Source: Uruburuella testudinis (GTDB taxonomy: Bacteria; Pseudomonadota; Gammaproteobacteria; Burkholderiales; Neisseriaceae). From it: a stretch of DNA of 64,000 nt. Shown here in pieces: positions 25,386 through 36,021 of this stretch (position 1 is the stretch's first letter; the number at the start of each line of letters is the position of its first letter). The stretch lies in contig NZ_CP091508.1 of NCBI RefSeq assembly GCF_022870865.1, positions 434,001 through 498,000 on the forward strand, in the 5' to 3' direction. A program made the translations under genes and the position numbers. The notes under the pieces are model-generated. The model was given only the letters and a program-made list of their open reading frames with translations, ran no database searches and was not told where the DNA came from.

Positions 25386-26723
25386 TTGACGATTTTAGCG
25401 TTTATTGTCGCGATTTTGATTTTGGTGAGCCTGCATGAATTCGGCCATTATGCTGTAGCGCGCCTGTTTGGTGTGAAAGTGCTGCGTTTTTCGGTGGGCT
25501 TCGGCAAGCCGTTTTTCACCAGAAAGCGCGGCGATACCGAATGGTGCCTGGCTCCGATTCCGTTGGGCGGCTATGTGAAAATGGTCGATACCCGGGAAGG
25601 CAATGTGGCCGAGACCGATTTGCCGTATGCTTTTGACAAGCAGCATCCGGCCAAGCGTATTGCCATTGTTGCCGCCGGCCCGATAACCAATCTTGTGTTG
25701 GCAGTGATATTTTATGCCCTGAGTTTTTCCTTCGGCGTAACCGAAGTGCGCCCGTTTGTGGGCACGGTGGAGCTGGCCAGTGTTGCTGCACAAGCAGGCT
25801 TTGCACCGGGCGACAGAATCGTATCGGTTAATGGCGAGCCGATTGATGATTGGAGCAAGGCGCACACCGAAATGGTGATGAATTTGGAAGCCGGCAAAGT
25901 GGCCGTGGCGGTGCAGACTGGGCGCGGCGAAGATGTTGTGCGCACCATCGATGTGGCCGGCACCCCCGCAGCGGCGGAAGTTATCAGGCGCGAAGGCAAC
26001 ATCGGGTTGTGGCCGTTTAAAATTCTGAACCGGGTAGGCATGGTGGTTGATAACAGCCCCGCTGCCCGTGCCGGTTTGCAGCCGGGCGACACCTTGCTGG
26101 CGGCCAATGGCGAAAAATTAGATTCGTGGCAGCAGTGGACTGATTTGTTCCGCCGCAGCCCGGGCTTGAAGCTGGCTGTTGATTATGAACGCAATGGTGA
26201 AATCCGCCATACCGATTTGCGCCCCGACACAGAGGAATTGCGCGACGGCACCCTGATCGGCAAAGTGGGCATTGCTGCCGAGCGCGACCAGGCTTGGGCT
26301 GATCAAATCAGCCACCGCTACACTCCCGGTATCGGGCAGGCATTGGTGATGGGCACGGAAAAAATGTGGCATTATTCCACGCTCACGGTAAAATTTTTCG
26401 GCAGGCTGCTGACCGGGCAGGCATCTATGAACCATATTTCCGGCCCGCTGACGATTGCCGATGTTGCCGGGCGCTCCGCCGCCATGGGTTTGCAGAGCTA
26501 TTTGGAATTTTTAGCGCTGGTCAGCGTGAGCTTGGGTGTGCTGAATTTATTGCCGATTCCGGTTTTGGACGGCGGTCACTTGGTGTATTATACCGCCGAG
26601 TGGATACGCGGCAAGCCATTGAGCGAGCGCATTCAGATGATGGGCTTGCGTTTCGGCATGATAGCCATGCTCATGCTCATGCTGGTGGCCTTCTTTAACG
26701 ATATAACCCGTTTGTTTGGATAA
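25386..26723 (+). CDS. rseP: RseP site-2 intramembrane metalloprotease
   Basis: A 445-aa inner-membrane protease. It appears to start with TTG at 25386, placed 5 bases after GGAG; no ATG fits. The zinc site HEFGH is in the first helix ([21 protein letters not shown]), followed by the GFGKPFF loop. Two PDZ domains lie in the middle ([21 protein letters not shown] and [19 protein letters not shown]). The second active-site part is [14 protein letters not shown] near residue 395. It cleaves membrane anchors such as anti-sigma factors and remnant signal peptides. It lies 6 bp upstream of bamA. Confidence 0.95.
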   Translation: MTILAFIVAILILVSLHEFGHYAVARLFGVKVLRFSVGFGKPFFTRKRGDTEWCLAPIPLGGYVKMVDTREGNVAETDLPYAFDKQHPAKRIAIVAAGPITNLVLAVIFYALSFSFGVTEVRPFVGTVELASVAAQAGFAPGDRIVSVNGEPIDDWSKAHTEMVMNLEAGKVAVAVQTGRGEDVVRTIDVAGTPAAAEVIRREGNIGLWPFKILNRVGMVVDNSPAARAGLQPGDTLLAANGEKLDSWQQWTDLFRRSPGLKLAVDYERNGEIRHTDLRPDTEELRDGTLIGKVGIAAERDQAWADQISHRYTPGIGQALVMGTEKMWHYSTLTVKFFGRLLTGQASMNHISGPLTIADVAGRSAAMGLQSYLEFLALVSVSLGVLNLLPIPVLDGGHLVYYTAEWIRGKPLSERIQMMGLRFGMIAMLMLMLVAFFNDITRLFG

Positions 26724-26729
26724 TACTTT

Positions 26730-29108
26730 ATGAAACTGAAACAAATTACCGCAACCCTGATGATGTTGGGCCTGTCGCCTTTTGCTTTGGCAGACTTTAC
26801 CATTCAGGATATCCGTGTAGAAGGCCTGCAACGCACCGAACCGAGCACGGTGTTTAATTATCTGCCGGTCAAAGTGGGCGATACCTTCACCGATGCCCGC
26901 GGCGAAGAAATCATTAAAAACCTTTATGCTACCGGTTTTTTTGATGATGTACGTGTAGAAACCATGGGCAACCAAGTGTTGCTGACCGTGGTGGAACGCC
27001 CCACCATCAGCAGCCTCAACATTACCGGCGCCAAAATGCTGCAAAACGATGCCATCAAGCAGAATTTCAATACTTTCGGCCTCGGCCAATCGCAGCCGTT
27101 TAATCAGGCCACGCTCAATCAGGCAGTTGCCGGGTTGAAGCAGGAATACATCAGTCGCGGCAAACCTTCGGTAGAAATCAAGCAAACTGTTACCAAACTG
27201 GCACGCAACCGTGTTGCCATCGATATTGCCATTGAAGAGGGCAAAAGCACCAAAATCACCGACATCAGCTTTGAGGGCAACGAGCGTTATTCCGACCGCA
27301 AACTGCGCAATCAAATGTCGCTCAGCGAGGGCGGTATGTGGACGTGGCTCACCAAGAGCAATCAGTTTAACGAGCAGAAATTCGCCCAAGACATGGAGCG
27401 GGTGAGCGAATTTTATCAAAACAACGGCTACTTCGATTTCCGCATTCTCGACACCGATATTCAAACCAATGACGATCAAACCCGCCAAACCATCAATGTG
27501 AAAGTGCATGAGGGCGAGCGTTACCGTTGGGGCACGGTGCAAATCGAGGGAGACACCCGCGAAGTGCCGAAAGCCGATTTGCAAAAACTGCTGACCATGA
27601 AGGAAGGCCGCTGGTATGAGCGCGAGCGCATGGTGAACAGCCTGCAAGCGATTCAGACGGCCATGGGCAGCGCGGGTTATGCATTCAGCGAAGTCAACGT
27701 GCAGCCGATGCCCAACCCCGATACCCGCGTGGTAGATTTTGTGCTGCATGTGAATCCGGGGCGCAAAGTTTATGTGAATGAAATCAATATCAGCGGCAAC
27801 AACAAAACCCGCGATGAAGTTATCCGCCGCGAATTGCGCCAAATGGAGGCCGCACCTTACGATACCGGCAAATTGCAGCGTTCGAAAGAGCGTGTGGAAT
27901 TGTTGGGCTATTTCGACAACGTACAGTTTGATGCCAAGCCGGTGGCGGGTACGCCCGATCAGGTGGATTTGGATATGTCGGTCAACGAGCGCTCTACCGG
28001 TTCGCTGGATTTGAGCGCGGGCTGGGTGCAGGATACCGGCCTGGTTATGGCTTTGGGCGTGGCGCAGGATAATTTGTTCGGCACCGGCAAATCGGTGTCT
28101 GCCCGCGTATCGCGCAGTAAAACCACCCAAAACGCTTCTTTGTCGTTTACCGACCCCTATTTCACCCCCGACGGCGTGAGCTTGGGTTACGACCTTTACG
28201 GCCGCGTGTACGACCCGCGCAAAGCCACTTCCAGCACCCAACAATATAAAACCACCACCATCGGCGGCGGTGTGCGCATGGGGGTGCCGATCACCGAATA
28301 CGACCGTGTGAATTTCGGCTTGGGTGCCGAGCATCTGGCTGTGAATACTTACGCCGGCGCACCGAAACGCTATCGTAATTTTATTGAAGAGCATGGTGAA
28401 GGCACGGACGGCGTGGGCAAGTTTAAGGGTTGGATTTATAAAGGCAGCATCGGTTGGGGCCGCAACAAAACCGACAGCGCCTTATGGCCGACCCGCGGCT
28501 ACATCACCGGTGTCAACAGCGAAATCGGTCTGCCCGGCAGCAAGCTGCAATACTATAGCCTGACCCACAACCAAACCTGGTTTTTCCCGTTAAGCAAAAG
28601 TTTCACGCTGATGTTGGGCGGCGAAGTGGGCTATGCCAACGGCTACGGCAAAACCAAAGAGCTGCCGTTCTTTGAAAACTTCTACGGTGGTGGTTTGGGT
28701 TCGGTGCGCGGTTATGAAAGCGGCACGCTCGGCCCGAAAGTTTATGATGACGATGGCGACGTGATCAGCTACGGCGGCAATAAAAAAGCCAATGTATCGG
28801 CCGAACTGCTGTTCCCGATGCCGGGCGTGAAAGATGCCCGCACCGTGCGCCTGAGTGCGTTTGCTGATGCCGGCAGTGTGTGGGACGGTAAAACCTATAC
28901 TGCTGCCGACAGTGATAATGGTGCGAGTATTTATGGCAGCCGCAGCCATAAATCTTCATTCAAAGAAGAATTGCGCTATTCTACCGGTATGGCCGTAACC
29001 TGGCTCTCGCCGTTGGGGCCGATGAAATTCAGCTATGCTTATCCGCTGAATAAGAAAAAAGGCGATGAAATCCAGCGCTTCCAATTCCAGCTGGGTACCA
29101 CGTTTTAA
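26730..29108 (+). CDS. bamA: BamA (Omp85) outer membrane protein assembly factor
   Basis: A 792-aa precursor, close to the 797 aa of N. meningitidis Omp85. A signal peptide ends at FALA before DFTIQDIRVEGLQRTEP. Five POTRA domains cover residues 22-420 (examples: ISFEGNERYSDRKLRNQM, INISGNNKTRDEVIRRELRQME). The 16-strand barrel follows, with GGGLGSVRGYESGTLGP carrying the conserved VRG(F/Y) loop motif, ending FQFQLGTTF. It inserts beta-barrel proteins such as the porin and TonB-dependent receptor encoded in this window. A DUS lies in the coding sequence near 27652 (IQTAM). Confidence 0.98.
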   Translation: MKLKQITATLMMLGLSPFALADFTIQDIRVEGLQRTEPSTVFNYLPVKVGDTFTDARGEEIIKNLYATGFFDDVRVETMGNQVLLTVVERPTISSLNITGAKMLQNDAIKQNFNTFGLGQSQPFNQATLNQAVAGLKQEYISRGKPSVEIKQTVTKLARNRVAIDIAIEEGKSTKITDISFEGNERYSDRKLRNQMSLSEGGMWTWLTKSNQFNEQKFAQDMERVSEFYQNNGYFDFRILDTDIQTNDDQTRQTINVKVHEGERYRWGTVQIEGDTREVPKADLQKLLTMKEGRWYERERMVNSLQAIQTAMGSAGYAFSEVNVQPMPNPDTRVVDFVLHVNPGRKVYVNEINISGNNKTRDEVIRRELRQMEAAPYDTGKLQRSKERVELLGYFDNVQFDAKPVAGTPDQVDLDMSVNERSTGSLDLSAGWVQDTGLVMALGVAQDNLFGTGKSVSARVSRSKTTQNASLSFTDPYFTPDGVSLGYDLYGRVYDPRKATSSTQQYKTTTIGGGVRMGVPITEYDRVNFGLGAEHLAVNTYAGAPKRYRNFIEEHGEGTDGVGKFKGWIYKGSIGWGRNKTDSALWPTRGYITGVNSEIGLPGSKLQYYSLTHNQTWFFPLSKSFTLMLGGEVGYANGYGKTKELPFFENFYGGGLGSVRGYESGTLGPKVYDDDGDVISYGGNKKANVSAELLFPMPGVKDARTVRLSAFADAGSVWDGKTYTAADSDNGASIYGSRSHKSSFKEELRYSTGMAVTWLSPLGPMKFSYAYPLNKKKGDEIQRFQFQLGTTF

Positions 29109-29370
29109 TCATGCCAGCGCCGGCAGAAGCTAAGAAAACCGGCGTTTGAAAGCATTAGGCGGCACGCGGCTATTTCGTCTGCTCTGCCGCTGAGGCAGCA
29201 TTTCAGACGGCATGGTGTTATTTGATTGGCACCGCCAAGCCTGAATGGCATGGAAAGCGGAAGTGGGCGTGTTGCGATTGAAGATTGCTGCCGTATATTT
29301 GCTTGAACACCGGCGATGCTCAGGCCGAAGGGCTGTTTGAAGCCCGGGTCAACTGTTACTGGAACTTGTT

Positions 29371-29883
29371 ATGAATAAATGTTCACGTGTCATCAGCTGG
29401 GGAGCCGCAGCAGCATTAAGTTGCGGCCTGCTCAGCCCGGCGATGGCTGCCGAGAACCTGCAAAAGCTCGGCTTTATCAACACCGAACGCGTTTATCAGG
29501 AATCACGGCAGGCGCAAGGCATTCAGAAAACACTGGAAAAAGAATTCAGCGCCCGCCAGCGCAGCCTGCAAAAATTACAGGCTGAAGGCGAAGCTGCTGA
29601 GAAAAAACTGACCGCCGGCAGCCTGCGCGGTGCCGAACGAGAAGCGGCAGTGCGGCACTTGGGCGAATTGGTGCAACAATACCGTTCGCAGCAGGCCAAA
29701 TTGGCCGAAGAATACAATCTGCGCCGTAATGAAGAATTTGCCGCCTTGCAGCAAAATGCCAACAGCGTGATTGTTGAGCTGGCTAAAAAAGAAGGCTACG
29801 ACCTGATTATTCAGGATGCCATTTATGTCGACAGCAGATTCGACATCACCGATAGTGTGATTAAAGCCTTAAATGCCCGCTAG
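29371..29883 (+). CDS. skp: Skp/OmpH periplasmic chaperone
   Basis: A 170-aa precursor with a signal peptide ([17 protein letters not shown]). The mature part starts [23 protein letters not shown], then a long helical, charged coiled-coil region (residues 50-130) that forms the tentacles of the trimer, ending [25 protein letters not shown]. It holds unfolded outer-membrane proteins for BamA. The 262-bp gap after bamA has no gene but contains an AT-type DUS (TTTCAGACGGCAT) near 29201-29213. Confidence 0.93.
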   Translation: MNKCSRVISWGAAAALSCGLLSPAMAAENLQKLGFINTERVYQESRQAQGIQKTLEKEFSARQRSLQKLQAEGEAAEKKLTAGSLRGAEREAAVRHLGELVQQYRSQQAKLAEEYNLRRNEEFAALQQNANSVIVELAKKEGYDLIIQDAIYVDSRFDITDSVIKALNAR

Positions 29884-29887
29884 AATG

Positions 29888-30057
29888 CTTAGGTATTCTG
29901 ACTATTCGATTTACGGTGTATTTTGCCCTTGAAAACGCATCTGCTGCGTTAAAAAGCCTTGCAAAGATGCCTTCTAAATCTTGCTGCGTTTTTTATCCGG
30001 TATCTGCATTTTCAGGAGCAAAAATCCCCTCATAAACAAATTGTCCGGACACCCTAG
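29888..30057. repeat. Family A element between skp and lpxD
   Basis: A full copy with a worn left end (CTTAGGTATTCTGAC) and a good right end (GTCCGGACACCCTAG). The core includes GCATCTGCTGCGTTAAAAAG and TCTTGCTGCGTTTTTTATCC. It begins 5 bp after the skp stop and splits an otherwise standard operon. Confidence 0.75.
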
Positions 30058-30094
30058 CGCCGGAGCGGATGATTATTTTTCAGACGGCCTATAA

Positions 30095-31153
30095 ATGATG
30101 AATCAACAGATTTACACCTTATCGCAGATTGTGGCCGAGTTGGGCGGCGAATGGCGCGGCGAAGATGTCGGTATTGCCGCCGTGCAGCCGCTGGCTGATG
30201 CCACGCCTGATCACATCAGTTTTCTGGCCAACCCCAAATATAAATCGGAAGTGGCTGCCAGCCATGCCGGTGCGGTGATTGTCAGCCCGAAAGCGGCTGA
30301 TGAATTTACCGGCCGCAACCTGATTGTGGTGCAGGATCCTTATCTTTATTTCGCCAAAGTAGCCCGACTGTTTTCGCCGGTTGAGCCGGCGGTGGCGGGG
30401 GTTCATCCCACCGCGGTAATCGAACCGACGGCCACCGTGCCGGCCAGCTGTGAAATCGGGGCACATGTATATATCGGCGGCAACACCGTATTGGGTGAAG
30501 GTTGCCGCATTCTTGCCGGTGCGGTTGTCGAACATGATTGTGTGTTGGGCAGCCGGGTGGTGTTGCACCCCAATGCAGTGATTTACCACGGCTGCACTTT
30601 AGGCGAGCGTGTCGAAATTCACGGCGGCAGCGTGATTGGCGCCGACGGTTTCGGTTTGGCGTTTGCCGGAGATTCGTGGTTTAAAATTCCGCAAACCGGC
30701 GGCGTAACGCTGGGCGATGATGTTGAAATCGGTGCCAACAGCATGATAGACCGCGGCGCGATGGCCGACACTGTGGTAGGCAGAGGCACCAAAATCGATA
30801 ACCAAGTGCAAATCGGCCACAATTGCCACATCGGCGAACACACCGTGATTGCGGCCTGCGCCGGGATCTCCGGCAGCACCAAAATCGGTTCGTATTGCAT
30901 CATCGGCGGTGCGGCCATGTTTGTCGGCCATATCGAAATCGCCGATAAAACCACCATCGGCGGCGGCACTGCCGTTACCCATTCGATTAAAGAGCCCGGC
31001 CATTATGCCACCTGCTATCCGCTGCAAACCCATAAAGAATGGGCGCGCAATGCCGTGCATGTGCGTCATTTGAGTGACATGGCCAAAAAAATCAAACAAC
31101 TGGAACAGCAGCTTGATACGCTGCAACCCCAACACAATAAGGACAATACCTAA
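30095..31153 (+). CDS. lpxD: UDP-3-O-acyl-glucosamine N-acyltransferase
   Basis: A 352-aa left-handed beta-helix acyltransferase adding the second 3-hydroxyacyl chain in lipid A synthesis. The N-terminal uridine-binding domain ([12 protein letters not shown] ... ISFLANPKY) is followed by many hexapeptide repeats ([35 protein letters not shown]...). [24 protein letters not shown] contains the catalytic His. A DUS forms part of the leader. The stop codon overlaps the fabZ start by one base. Confidence 0.97.
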   Translation: MMNQQIYTLSQIVAELGGEWRGEDVGIAAVQPLADATPDHISFLANPKYKSEVAASHAGAVIVSPKAADEFTGRNLIVVQDPYLYFAKVARLFSPVEPAVAGVHPTAVIEPTATVPASCEIGAHVYIGGNTVLGEGCRILAGAVVEHDCVLGSRVVLHPNAVIYHGCTLGERVEIHGGSVIGADGFGLAFAGDSWFKIPQTGGVTLGDDVEIGANSMIDRGAMADTVVGRGTKIDNQVQIGHNCHIGEHTVIAACAGISGSTKIGSYCIIGGAAMFVGHIEIADKTTIGGGTAVTHSIKEPGHYATCYPLQTHKEWARNAVHVRHLSDMAKKIKQLEQQLDTLQPQHNKDNT

Positions 31154-31608
31154 TGGACATCCAACTGCCCATCGAAGCCAAAGATATTCAAAAGCTGATT
31201 CCCCACCGCTACCCGTTTTTGCTGGTTGACCGCATCACCGCATTCGAACCCATGAAATCGCTGACCGCGATTAAAAATGTGAGCATGAACGAGCCGCAGT
31301 TTCAAGGCCACTTTCCCGGTTTTCCGGTTATGCCCGGCGTGCTGATTATCGAGGCATTGGCGCAAACCTGCGGCACGCTGGCGATTTTGAGCGAAGGCGG
31401 CCGCAAAGAAGAGGAAATCTATTTCTTTGCCGGTATCGACAACGCCCGTTTCAAACGCCAAGTGATTCCGGGCGACCAATTGGTTTTCAATGTGGAGCTG
31501 ATTGCCAACAAACGCGGTATCGGCAAATTTAAGGCCGTGGCCACGGTAGAGGGCCAAGTGGCGGTGGAAGCCGAAATCATGTGTGCCAAACGTGCCGTAG
31601 AAATGTAA
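31153..31608 (+). CDS. fabZ: 3-hydroxyacyl-ACP dehydratase FabZ
   Basis: A 151-aa hotdog-fold enzyme of fatty acid elongation. [40 protein letters not shown] hold the catalytic His and Glu; [19 protein letters not shown] follows. It competes with LpxA for 3-hydroxyacyl-ACP, which explains its place between lpxD and lpxA. The ATG overlaps the lpxD stop (TAATG). Confidence 0.98.
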   Translation: MDIQLPIEAKDIQKLIPHRYPFLLVDRITAFEPMKSLTAIKNVSMNEPQFQGHFPGFPVMPGVLIIEALAQTCGTLAILSEGGRKEEEIYFFAGIDNARFKRQVIPGDQLVFNVELIANKRGIGKFKAVATVEGQVAVEAEIMCAKRAVEM

Positions 31609-31699
31609 TGCCTCAGGCCGTCTGAACGTATCCGTGCCGATCGGCAGGGTTTTCAGACGGCCTGAAATTTTTGATGCAGCCACAATAAAGGAGTGCCGT

Positions 31700-32476
31700 A
31701 TGAGCCTCATCCATCCTACCGCGATTGTCGACTCGAAAGCCGAGCTCGACAGCAGCGTGAAAGTCGGCCCTTACACCATCATCGGCCCGAATGTACAAAT
31801 CGGTGCCGGCACAGACATCGGCCCGCACGTCGTGATCGAAGGCCACACCAGCATCGGTGAAAACAACAAAATTTTTCAGTTTGCTTCGCTGGGCGCGCAG
31901 CCGCAGGATAAAAAATACCGCGATGAGCCCACCCGCTTGATTATCGGCAACGGCAATACCATCCGCGAATTCACCACCTTCAATCTCGGCACGGTTACCG
32001 GTATCGGCGAAACCCGTATCGGCGACGATAACTGGATTATGGCCTATGTGCATCTGGCGCATGACTGTGTGGTCGGCAGCCACACGATTTTCGCCAACAA
32101 CACCTCCTTGGCCGGGCATGTGACCATCGGCGATTATGTGGTGTTGGGCGGCTATACCTTGGTATTTCAGTTTTGCAACATCGGCGATTATGCCATGACC
32201 GCTTTTGCCGCCGGAGTGCATAAAGACGTGCCGCCGTATTTTATGGCTTCAGGCTACCGCGCCGAACCGGCCGGCCTCAATAGCGAAGGTATGCGCCGCA
32301 ACGGCTTCACGCCGGAGCAAATCGCCAAAGTGAAAGAAGTCTACAAACTCATCTACCGCAGCGGCTTGAGCTTGGATGCGGCCAAAGAAGAAGTGTTGAG
32401 AATGAGCGCCGATGCGCCTGAATTGGCCGTGTTCAAAGCATTTTTCCAAGCTTCGGAGCGCGGTATTATCCGTTGA
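31700..32476 (+). CDS. lpxA: UDP-N-acetylglucosamine acyltransferase
   Basis: A 258-aa trimeric beta-helix enzyme, first step of lipid A synthesis. ATG 31700 follows AAAGGAG. Hexapeptide repeats begin [52 protein letters not shown] holds the catalytic His; the C-terminus is helical. The 91-bp gap to fabZ contains an inverted DUS pair (about 31614-31664). In many beta-proteobacteria lpxB follows directly; here a 9-kb block intervenes. Confidence 0.98.
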   Translation: MSLIHPTAIVDSKAELDSSVKVGPYTIIGPNVQIGAGTDIGPHVVIEGHTSIGENNKIFQFASLGAQPQDKKYRDEPTRLIIGNGNTIREFTTFNLGTVTGIGETRIGDDNWIMAYVHLAHDCVVGSHTIFANNTSLAGHVTIGDYVVLGGYTLVFQFCNIGDYAMTAFAAGVHKDVPPYFMASGYRAEPAGLNSEGMRRNGFTPEQIAKVKEVYKLIYRSGLSLDAAKEEVLRMSADAPELAVFKAFFQASERGIIR

Positions 32477-32496
32477 TTGTGTTGGTTTATATTCAT

Positions 32497-32534
32497 TTTA
32501 GGCCGTCTGAAAATTGGTTTCAGACGGCCTAAAT
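32497..32534. terminator. Inverted DUS terminator after lpxA
   Basis: TTTAGGCCGTCTGAAA and TTTCAGACGGCCTAAA make a 16-bp stem with a 6-base loop between lpxA and the convergent receptor gene. Confidence 0.8.
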
Positions 32535-32610
32535 TTATGACGGCAAACGCAGATAAATGCATCAGTAAGAGATAAACAAAGATGATGTTCTTTTCATGCC
32601 GTCAAATCAT

Positions 32611-34797
32611 TCAAAATTCCAAACGCAGCGATGCCCGGATGTTGCGCGGCGGGCCGAAGTTATGCTGGCCGTTGGCCGACATTTGGTTCAGGTATTTTTT
32701 ATTGAACAGATTGTCGGCATTAACTTGGGCCGACAGTTGTTTGTTAAACCGGTAGCGCCCCATCAGGCTCACCAGCGCATAGCTTTTCTGGGTGAATTTT
32801 TGTGCTATCGGGCTGCTGAGGTTGATATAGCGGCTGCTCTGCCAGTTGATGCCGCCGCCGAGGGTGAGGCCGGCCAGGCGGTTGCTGAAATCATAGGTGG
32901 TAAAGAGTTTCAGGGTGCGTTCGGGAATGCTGGTGTTGATGCGGTTGCCGGCGGCATCTTTGCCTTTGGCTTGGGCATAGCCTAGCGAAATATTCCATTG
33001 CGGCGTCAGGCGGCCGCTTAATTCGGCTTCAAAGCCGTGGGTGCGGGTGCCTTTGGCGGCGTAGTAGGCTTGCACATTGTCGCTGCCGGGGATGATATTG
33101 CCGCCGTCGGGTTGAGCCAGGTTGTCTTGGTCGATTTTAAATACGCTCAATTGGCTGATGAGGCGGTCGTTGAAATAGCTGCTTTTGAGGCCGATTTCGT
33201 AGTTTTTGCCGCGAATCGGGTCGAGCATATTGCCGTTTTTGTCGAAAGCATTTTGTGCTTTGAAGATATCGGCATAGCTGGCATAGGCGGTGTGGTTGTC
33301 GTTGAGGTCGTAGAGCAGCCCGGCGTAAGGTGTCCACACATTGCCGGATTCATACTGGATGGCGGTGCCGTAGCTGGTGCCCTTGCTTTTCCAATTGGAA
33401 AAACGGGTGCCGATGACGGCGCTGAAACGCTCGGTGAGGTTGATGCGGGTGGCGGCAAACAGGGCGCGCTCGGTATCGGTGAGGTTGACGCTTTCGCTGC
33501 GGCTGTCCCAATCAGGCATCGGCCAGCTGCCGTCCCAGCTGTAAAAGTCGGTGGGGGCGGCAAAGCCCGTGCTGGCGGCATAGGAAAAGGTGTTGTTGTG
33601 GTTGCGGCTGTATTGGGCGCCAAATACCACATCGTGTTTGCGGCCGAAAGCTTGGTATCTGCCGTTGCTTTGCAGCTGCACGTTGTTTTGTTTGCGGATA
33701 ATGTCGAATTTTCCCGGCCATACGTTGTAGCCCAGGCCGCTGTTTTTATCTACCGAGCCGGAAATATACATCAGCTTCGAATCGCTGCTGTTGCGCACAT
33801 GGCTGGCTTTCAGCTCGATATGCCAATCATTGTTGAAATGATGTTTGAGGTTGCCGAAATAGCTGTAGGCTTTGCTGTTCCAAGTCGACCAACGGGTGCT
33901 GGTGGTTTTGTTAATCGGCCAGTCGGCAAAGCTGCCGTCACTGAAAGTGGCGGGCAGCCCGCCCCACATATAGCCGTTTTGGTGGTTGTTTTGATGGCTC
34001 GCCCCCACGCTCGCTTCGGTATCGTCGCCGATATCGGCATCTATCACGCCGTATAAAATATTATGGCTGTTTTTTTCATCATCAACCCAACTCTTGCCGG
34101 CCTGGCGGCTGGCCACGAAGCGGCCGCGCACGCTGCCTGCAGTATTGAGTGGCTGGCTGTGATCCAGCGTCAGCTCATAATCGTGCCAACGGCCGGCGCC
34201 GGCTTCGAATGAGGTTTTACGGGTTTTGCTGTCGGCATGCTTGCGGATGAAATTGACGCTGGCCGAAGGGTTGCCCGCGCCGGTGGTGAGGCCGGTGGCG
34301 CCCCGCACGATTTCCACGTGGTCAAACATTACCATATTGGTGAGATTGCTGCCGGCAATCCACTGGTTGTTGTAGTTCACATTCAGGCCGTCCATCTGGT
34401 ATTTATCAATGGTAAAACCACGAGCGTAATAGGCGCTGCGGCCGCGGTCGATGGCTTGTACGAATACGCCGTTGGCTTTTTCCATGGCTTCGGTCACGGT
34501 GCGGATTTTTTCATCTTTCATGCGTTGCCGGGTAATCACGCTGGTGGTTTGCGGTGTTTCTTTATCGGAAAGCAGCATGCCGGTGGCGCTTTTCATGGCC
34601 GTAATGGTGTAGTCGCTGTTGTTTTCCGTTACCCGTGCGACGTTGTGGCTGCGTTCGGCGCTGACTGAAACGGCAGGCAGTTGGGTTTGATTTTCACTTT
34701 GGGGTGTATCTGCCGCCCAAACAGGCAGGGCGGTAAGCAGGGCACTGCTCAAAATGCTCGATTTGAACAGAAAATACGGGGTGTTATGCTGAATCAT
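32611..34797 (-). CDS. TonB-dependent ferric siderophore receptor (FpvA/FhuE-like)
   Basis: A 728-aa outer-membrane receptor. A signal peptide ends at LPVWAA. A TonB-box-like QLPAVSVSAE follows directly, so there is no N-terminal signalling domain. The plug has SVITRQRMKDEKIRTVTEAMEKANGVFVQAI, YYARGFTIDKYQMDGL and FDHVEIVRGATGLTTGAGNPSASVNFIRKHA, the hydroxamate-type (FhuE/FpvA/FoxA) subgroup pattern. The 22-strand barrel ends ADNLFNKKYL ... IRASLRLEF. It should import a ferric siderophore made by other microbes, using TonB-ExbBD. It is divergent from an ABC importer of the same purpose, with a shared Fur-like site between. Confidence 0.93.
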   Translation of the reverse strand: MIQHNTPYFLFKSSILSSALLTALPVWAADTPQSENQTQLPAVSVSAERSHNVARVTENNSDYTITAMKSATGMLLSDKETPQTTSVITRQRMKDEKIRTVTEAMEKANGVFVQAIDRGRSAYYARGFTIDKYQMDGLNVNYNNQWIAGSNLTNMVMFDHVEIVRGATGLTTGAGNPSASVNFIRKHADSKTRKTSFEAGAGRWHDYELTLDHSQPLNTAGSVRGRFVASRQAGKSWVDDEKNSHNILYGVIDADIGDDTEASVGASHQNNHQNGYMWGGLPATFSDGSFADWPINKTTSTRWSTWNSKAYSYFGNLKHHFNNDWHIELKASHVRNSSDSKLMYISGSVDKNSGLGYNVWPGKFDIIRKQNNVQLQSNGRYQAFGRKHDVVFGAQYSRNHNNTFSYAASTGFAAPTDFYSWDGSWPMPDWDSRSESVNLTDTERALFAATRINLTERFSAVIGTRFSNWKSKGTSYGTAIQYESGNVWTPYAGLLYDLNDNHTAYASYADIFKAQNAFDKNGNMLDPIRGKNYEIGLKSSYFNDRLISQLSVFKIDQDNLAQPDGGNIIPGSDNVQAYYAAKGTRTHGFEAELSGRLTPQWNISLGYAQAKGKDAAGNRINTSIPERTLKLFTTYDFSNRLAGLTLGGGINWQSSRYINLSSPIAQKFTQKSYALVSLMGRYRFNKQLSAQVNADNLFNKKYLNQMSANGQHNFGPPRNIRASLRLEF

Positions 34798-34855
34798 GAA
34801 TGAAAACCCATTGTTAGATGAATCAATAAAAGATATAATTTTTACTTATTTTATC

Positions 34856-34874
34856 GTAAATAATTATTGTTTAC
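34856..34874. promoter_or_regulatory. Probable Fur box between receptor and ABC importer
   Basis: GTAAATAATTATTGTTTAC is a near-perfect 19-bp palindrome matching 11 of 19 Fur-consensus bases. It sits centrally in the 159-bp, very AT-rich divergent region, where it could repress both transcription units when iron is plentiful. Palindromy and context are stronger evidence than the raw match. Confidence 0.5.
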
Positions 34875-34956
34875 AAATATTGTATCTGTATCGAGTTGGA
34901 TTTGTATTCATGTAAATTATTTTTATTAACATTAAATTTTATTCGGCTGTGATGTT

Positions 34957-36021
34957 ATGGGTTTTTATGCTGTATTGAAAATCAGTGGCTGGCGGGCTGT
35001 TTTTCAGACGGCCTTGCTGTCGCTTGTTTTATTGTCGGGTTGCAGCCGCGGGCAGGCGGAGCGGCCGATGATTGAGTATGCGCATGCCGGGCAGGCCTTT
35101 CCGGTTACCATTCATAATGCGCAAGGCAGCGTGACTTTACAGCAGGCACCCAAGCGGGTGGTGGCGTTGGGCACCGGCGCGGAAGATATTGCGGTGGAAT
35201 TGGGTGTGCTGCCGGTGGCGGTCGAGGCGCATCCTTGGGGTGGCGATGGGCAGGGTTATCTGCCTTGGTTTAAAGAATATTTGGCCGAGCGCGATCTGCC
35301 GCTGCCGCCGACTTTGAATATGTATCCCGAATTGGATGTGGAAAAACTGGTGTCGTTGCAGCCGGATTTGGTGCTGGCGCCGCAATCGGGTTTGAGCGAT
35401 GAAGAATACCGCCAGCTTTCCAGCTTTGCGCCGGTGGTGGCTTATCCGCACCGCGCTTGGCTGACCACCATCGACGAGCAGATTGATTTGGCCGCCGCCG
35501 CATTGGGCAGACAGGAAGCGGGGCAGGCGCTTAAAGCACGGCGGGCGGGTTTTTTTGCCGATTTCCGCCGCCGGCATCCTCAGTTGCAGGGGCTGACGTT
35601 TGCTTATATCTACGCGGGCGGGCGTGATGTGAATTTATCGCTTTATCTGCACGGCGATCCGCGGGTGGACACGTTGAGCGATTTGGGGCTGCGTTTTTTG
35701 CCGTCGTTGGAAAATATCCGCGCCAAGCCTGGGTCGATTGCCGGCACATTGGGGCTGGAGAATGTCGACCGCTTGGATGATGCGGATATTGTGGTGACTT
35801 GGTTTTCCAGTGAAGCAGACCGCGATGTTGCCGGCAGCCGCCCGCTGTATCAGATGATTCCGGCGGTGCGGCGCGGCTCTTATCTGCCGATTACCGATAA
35901 AACACTGGCGGTGGCCATGTCGGTGGGTACGCCGTTGAGCACCCGCTGGGGGGTTGAGCGCTTTTTGCCGATGCTGGAGCAGGCCGCTTTGCGTGTGCCA
36001 AAGCAAAAGGAGCAGCCGTGA
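34957..36021 (+). CDS. FecB-type periplasmic siderophore-binding lipoprotein
   Basis: A 354-aa substrate-binding protein of the FecB/FhuD class. The signal peptide ends in lipobox LSGC (Cys29), so it is anchored to a membrane. The fold marks are PKRVVALGTGAEDIAVELGVLPVAV, YPELDVEKLVSLQPDLVLAP, DEQIDLAAAALGRQEAGQAL and the C-terminal half. The signal peptide contains FQTA, encoded by an in-frame DUS. It captures ferric siderophore delivered by the divergent receptor. The stop overlaps the next start (GTGA). The true ligand is unknown, so I give no gene symbol. Confidence 0.9.
   Translation: MGFYAVLKISGWRAVFQTALLSLVLLSGCSRGQAERPMIEYAHAGQAFPVTIHNAQGSVTLQQAPKRVVALGTGAEDIAVELGVLPVAVEAHPWGGDGQGYLPWFKEYLAERDLPLPPTLNMYPELDVEKLVSLQPDLVLAPQSGLSDEEYRQLSSFAPVVAYPHRAWLTTIDEQIDLAAAALGRQEAGQALKARRAGFFADFRRRHPQLQGLTFAYIYAGGRDVNLSLYLHGDPRVDTLSDLGLRFLPSLENIRAKPGSIAGTLGLENVDRLDDADIVVTWFSSEADRDVAGSRPLYQMIPAVRRGSYLPITDKTLAVAMSVGTPLSTRWGVERFLPMLEQAALRVPKQKEQP

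Noticed and set aside
26547..28394. A 615-codon open frame on the minus strand opposite bamA
   Set aside because: It is the mirror of a strongly conserved gene in GC-rich codons; it has no ribosome site or recognisable domains.
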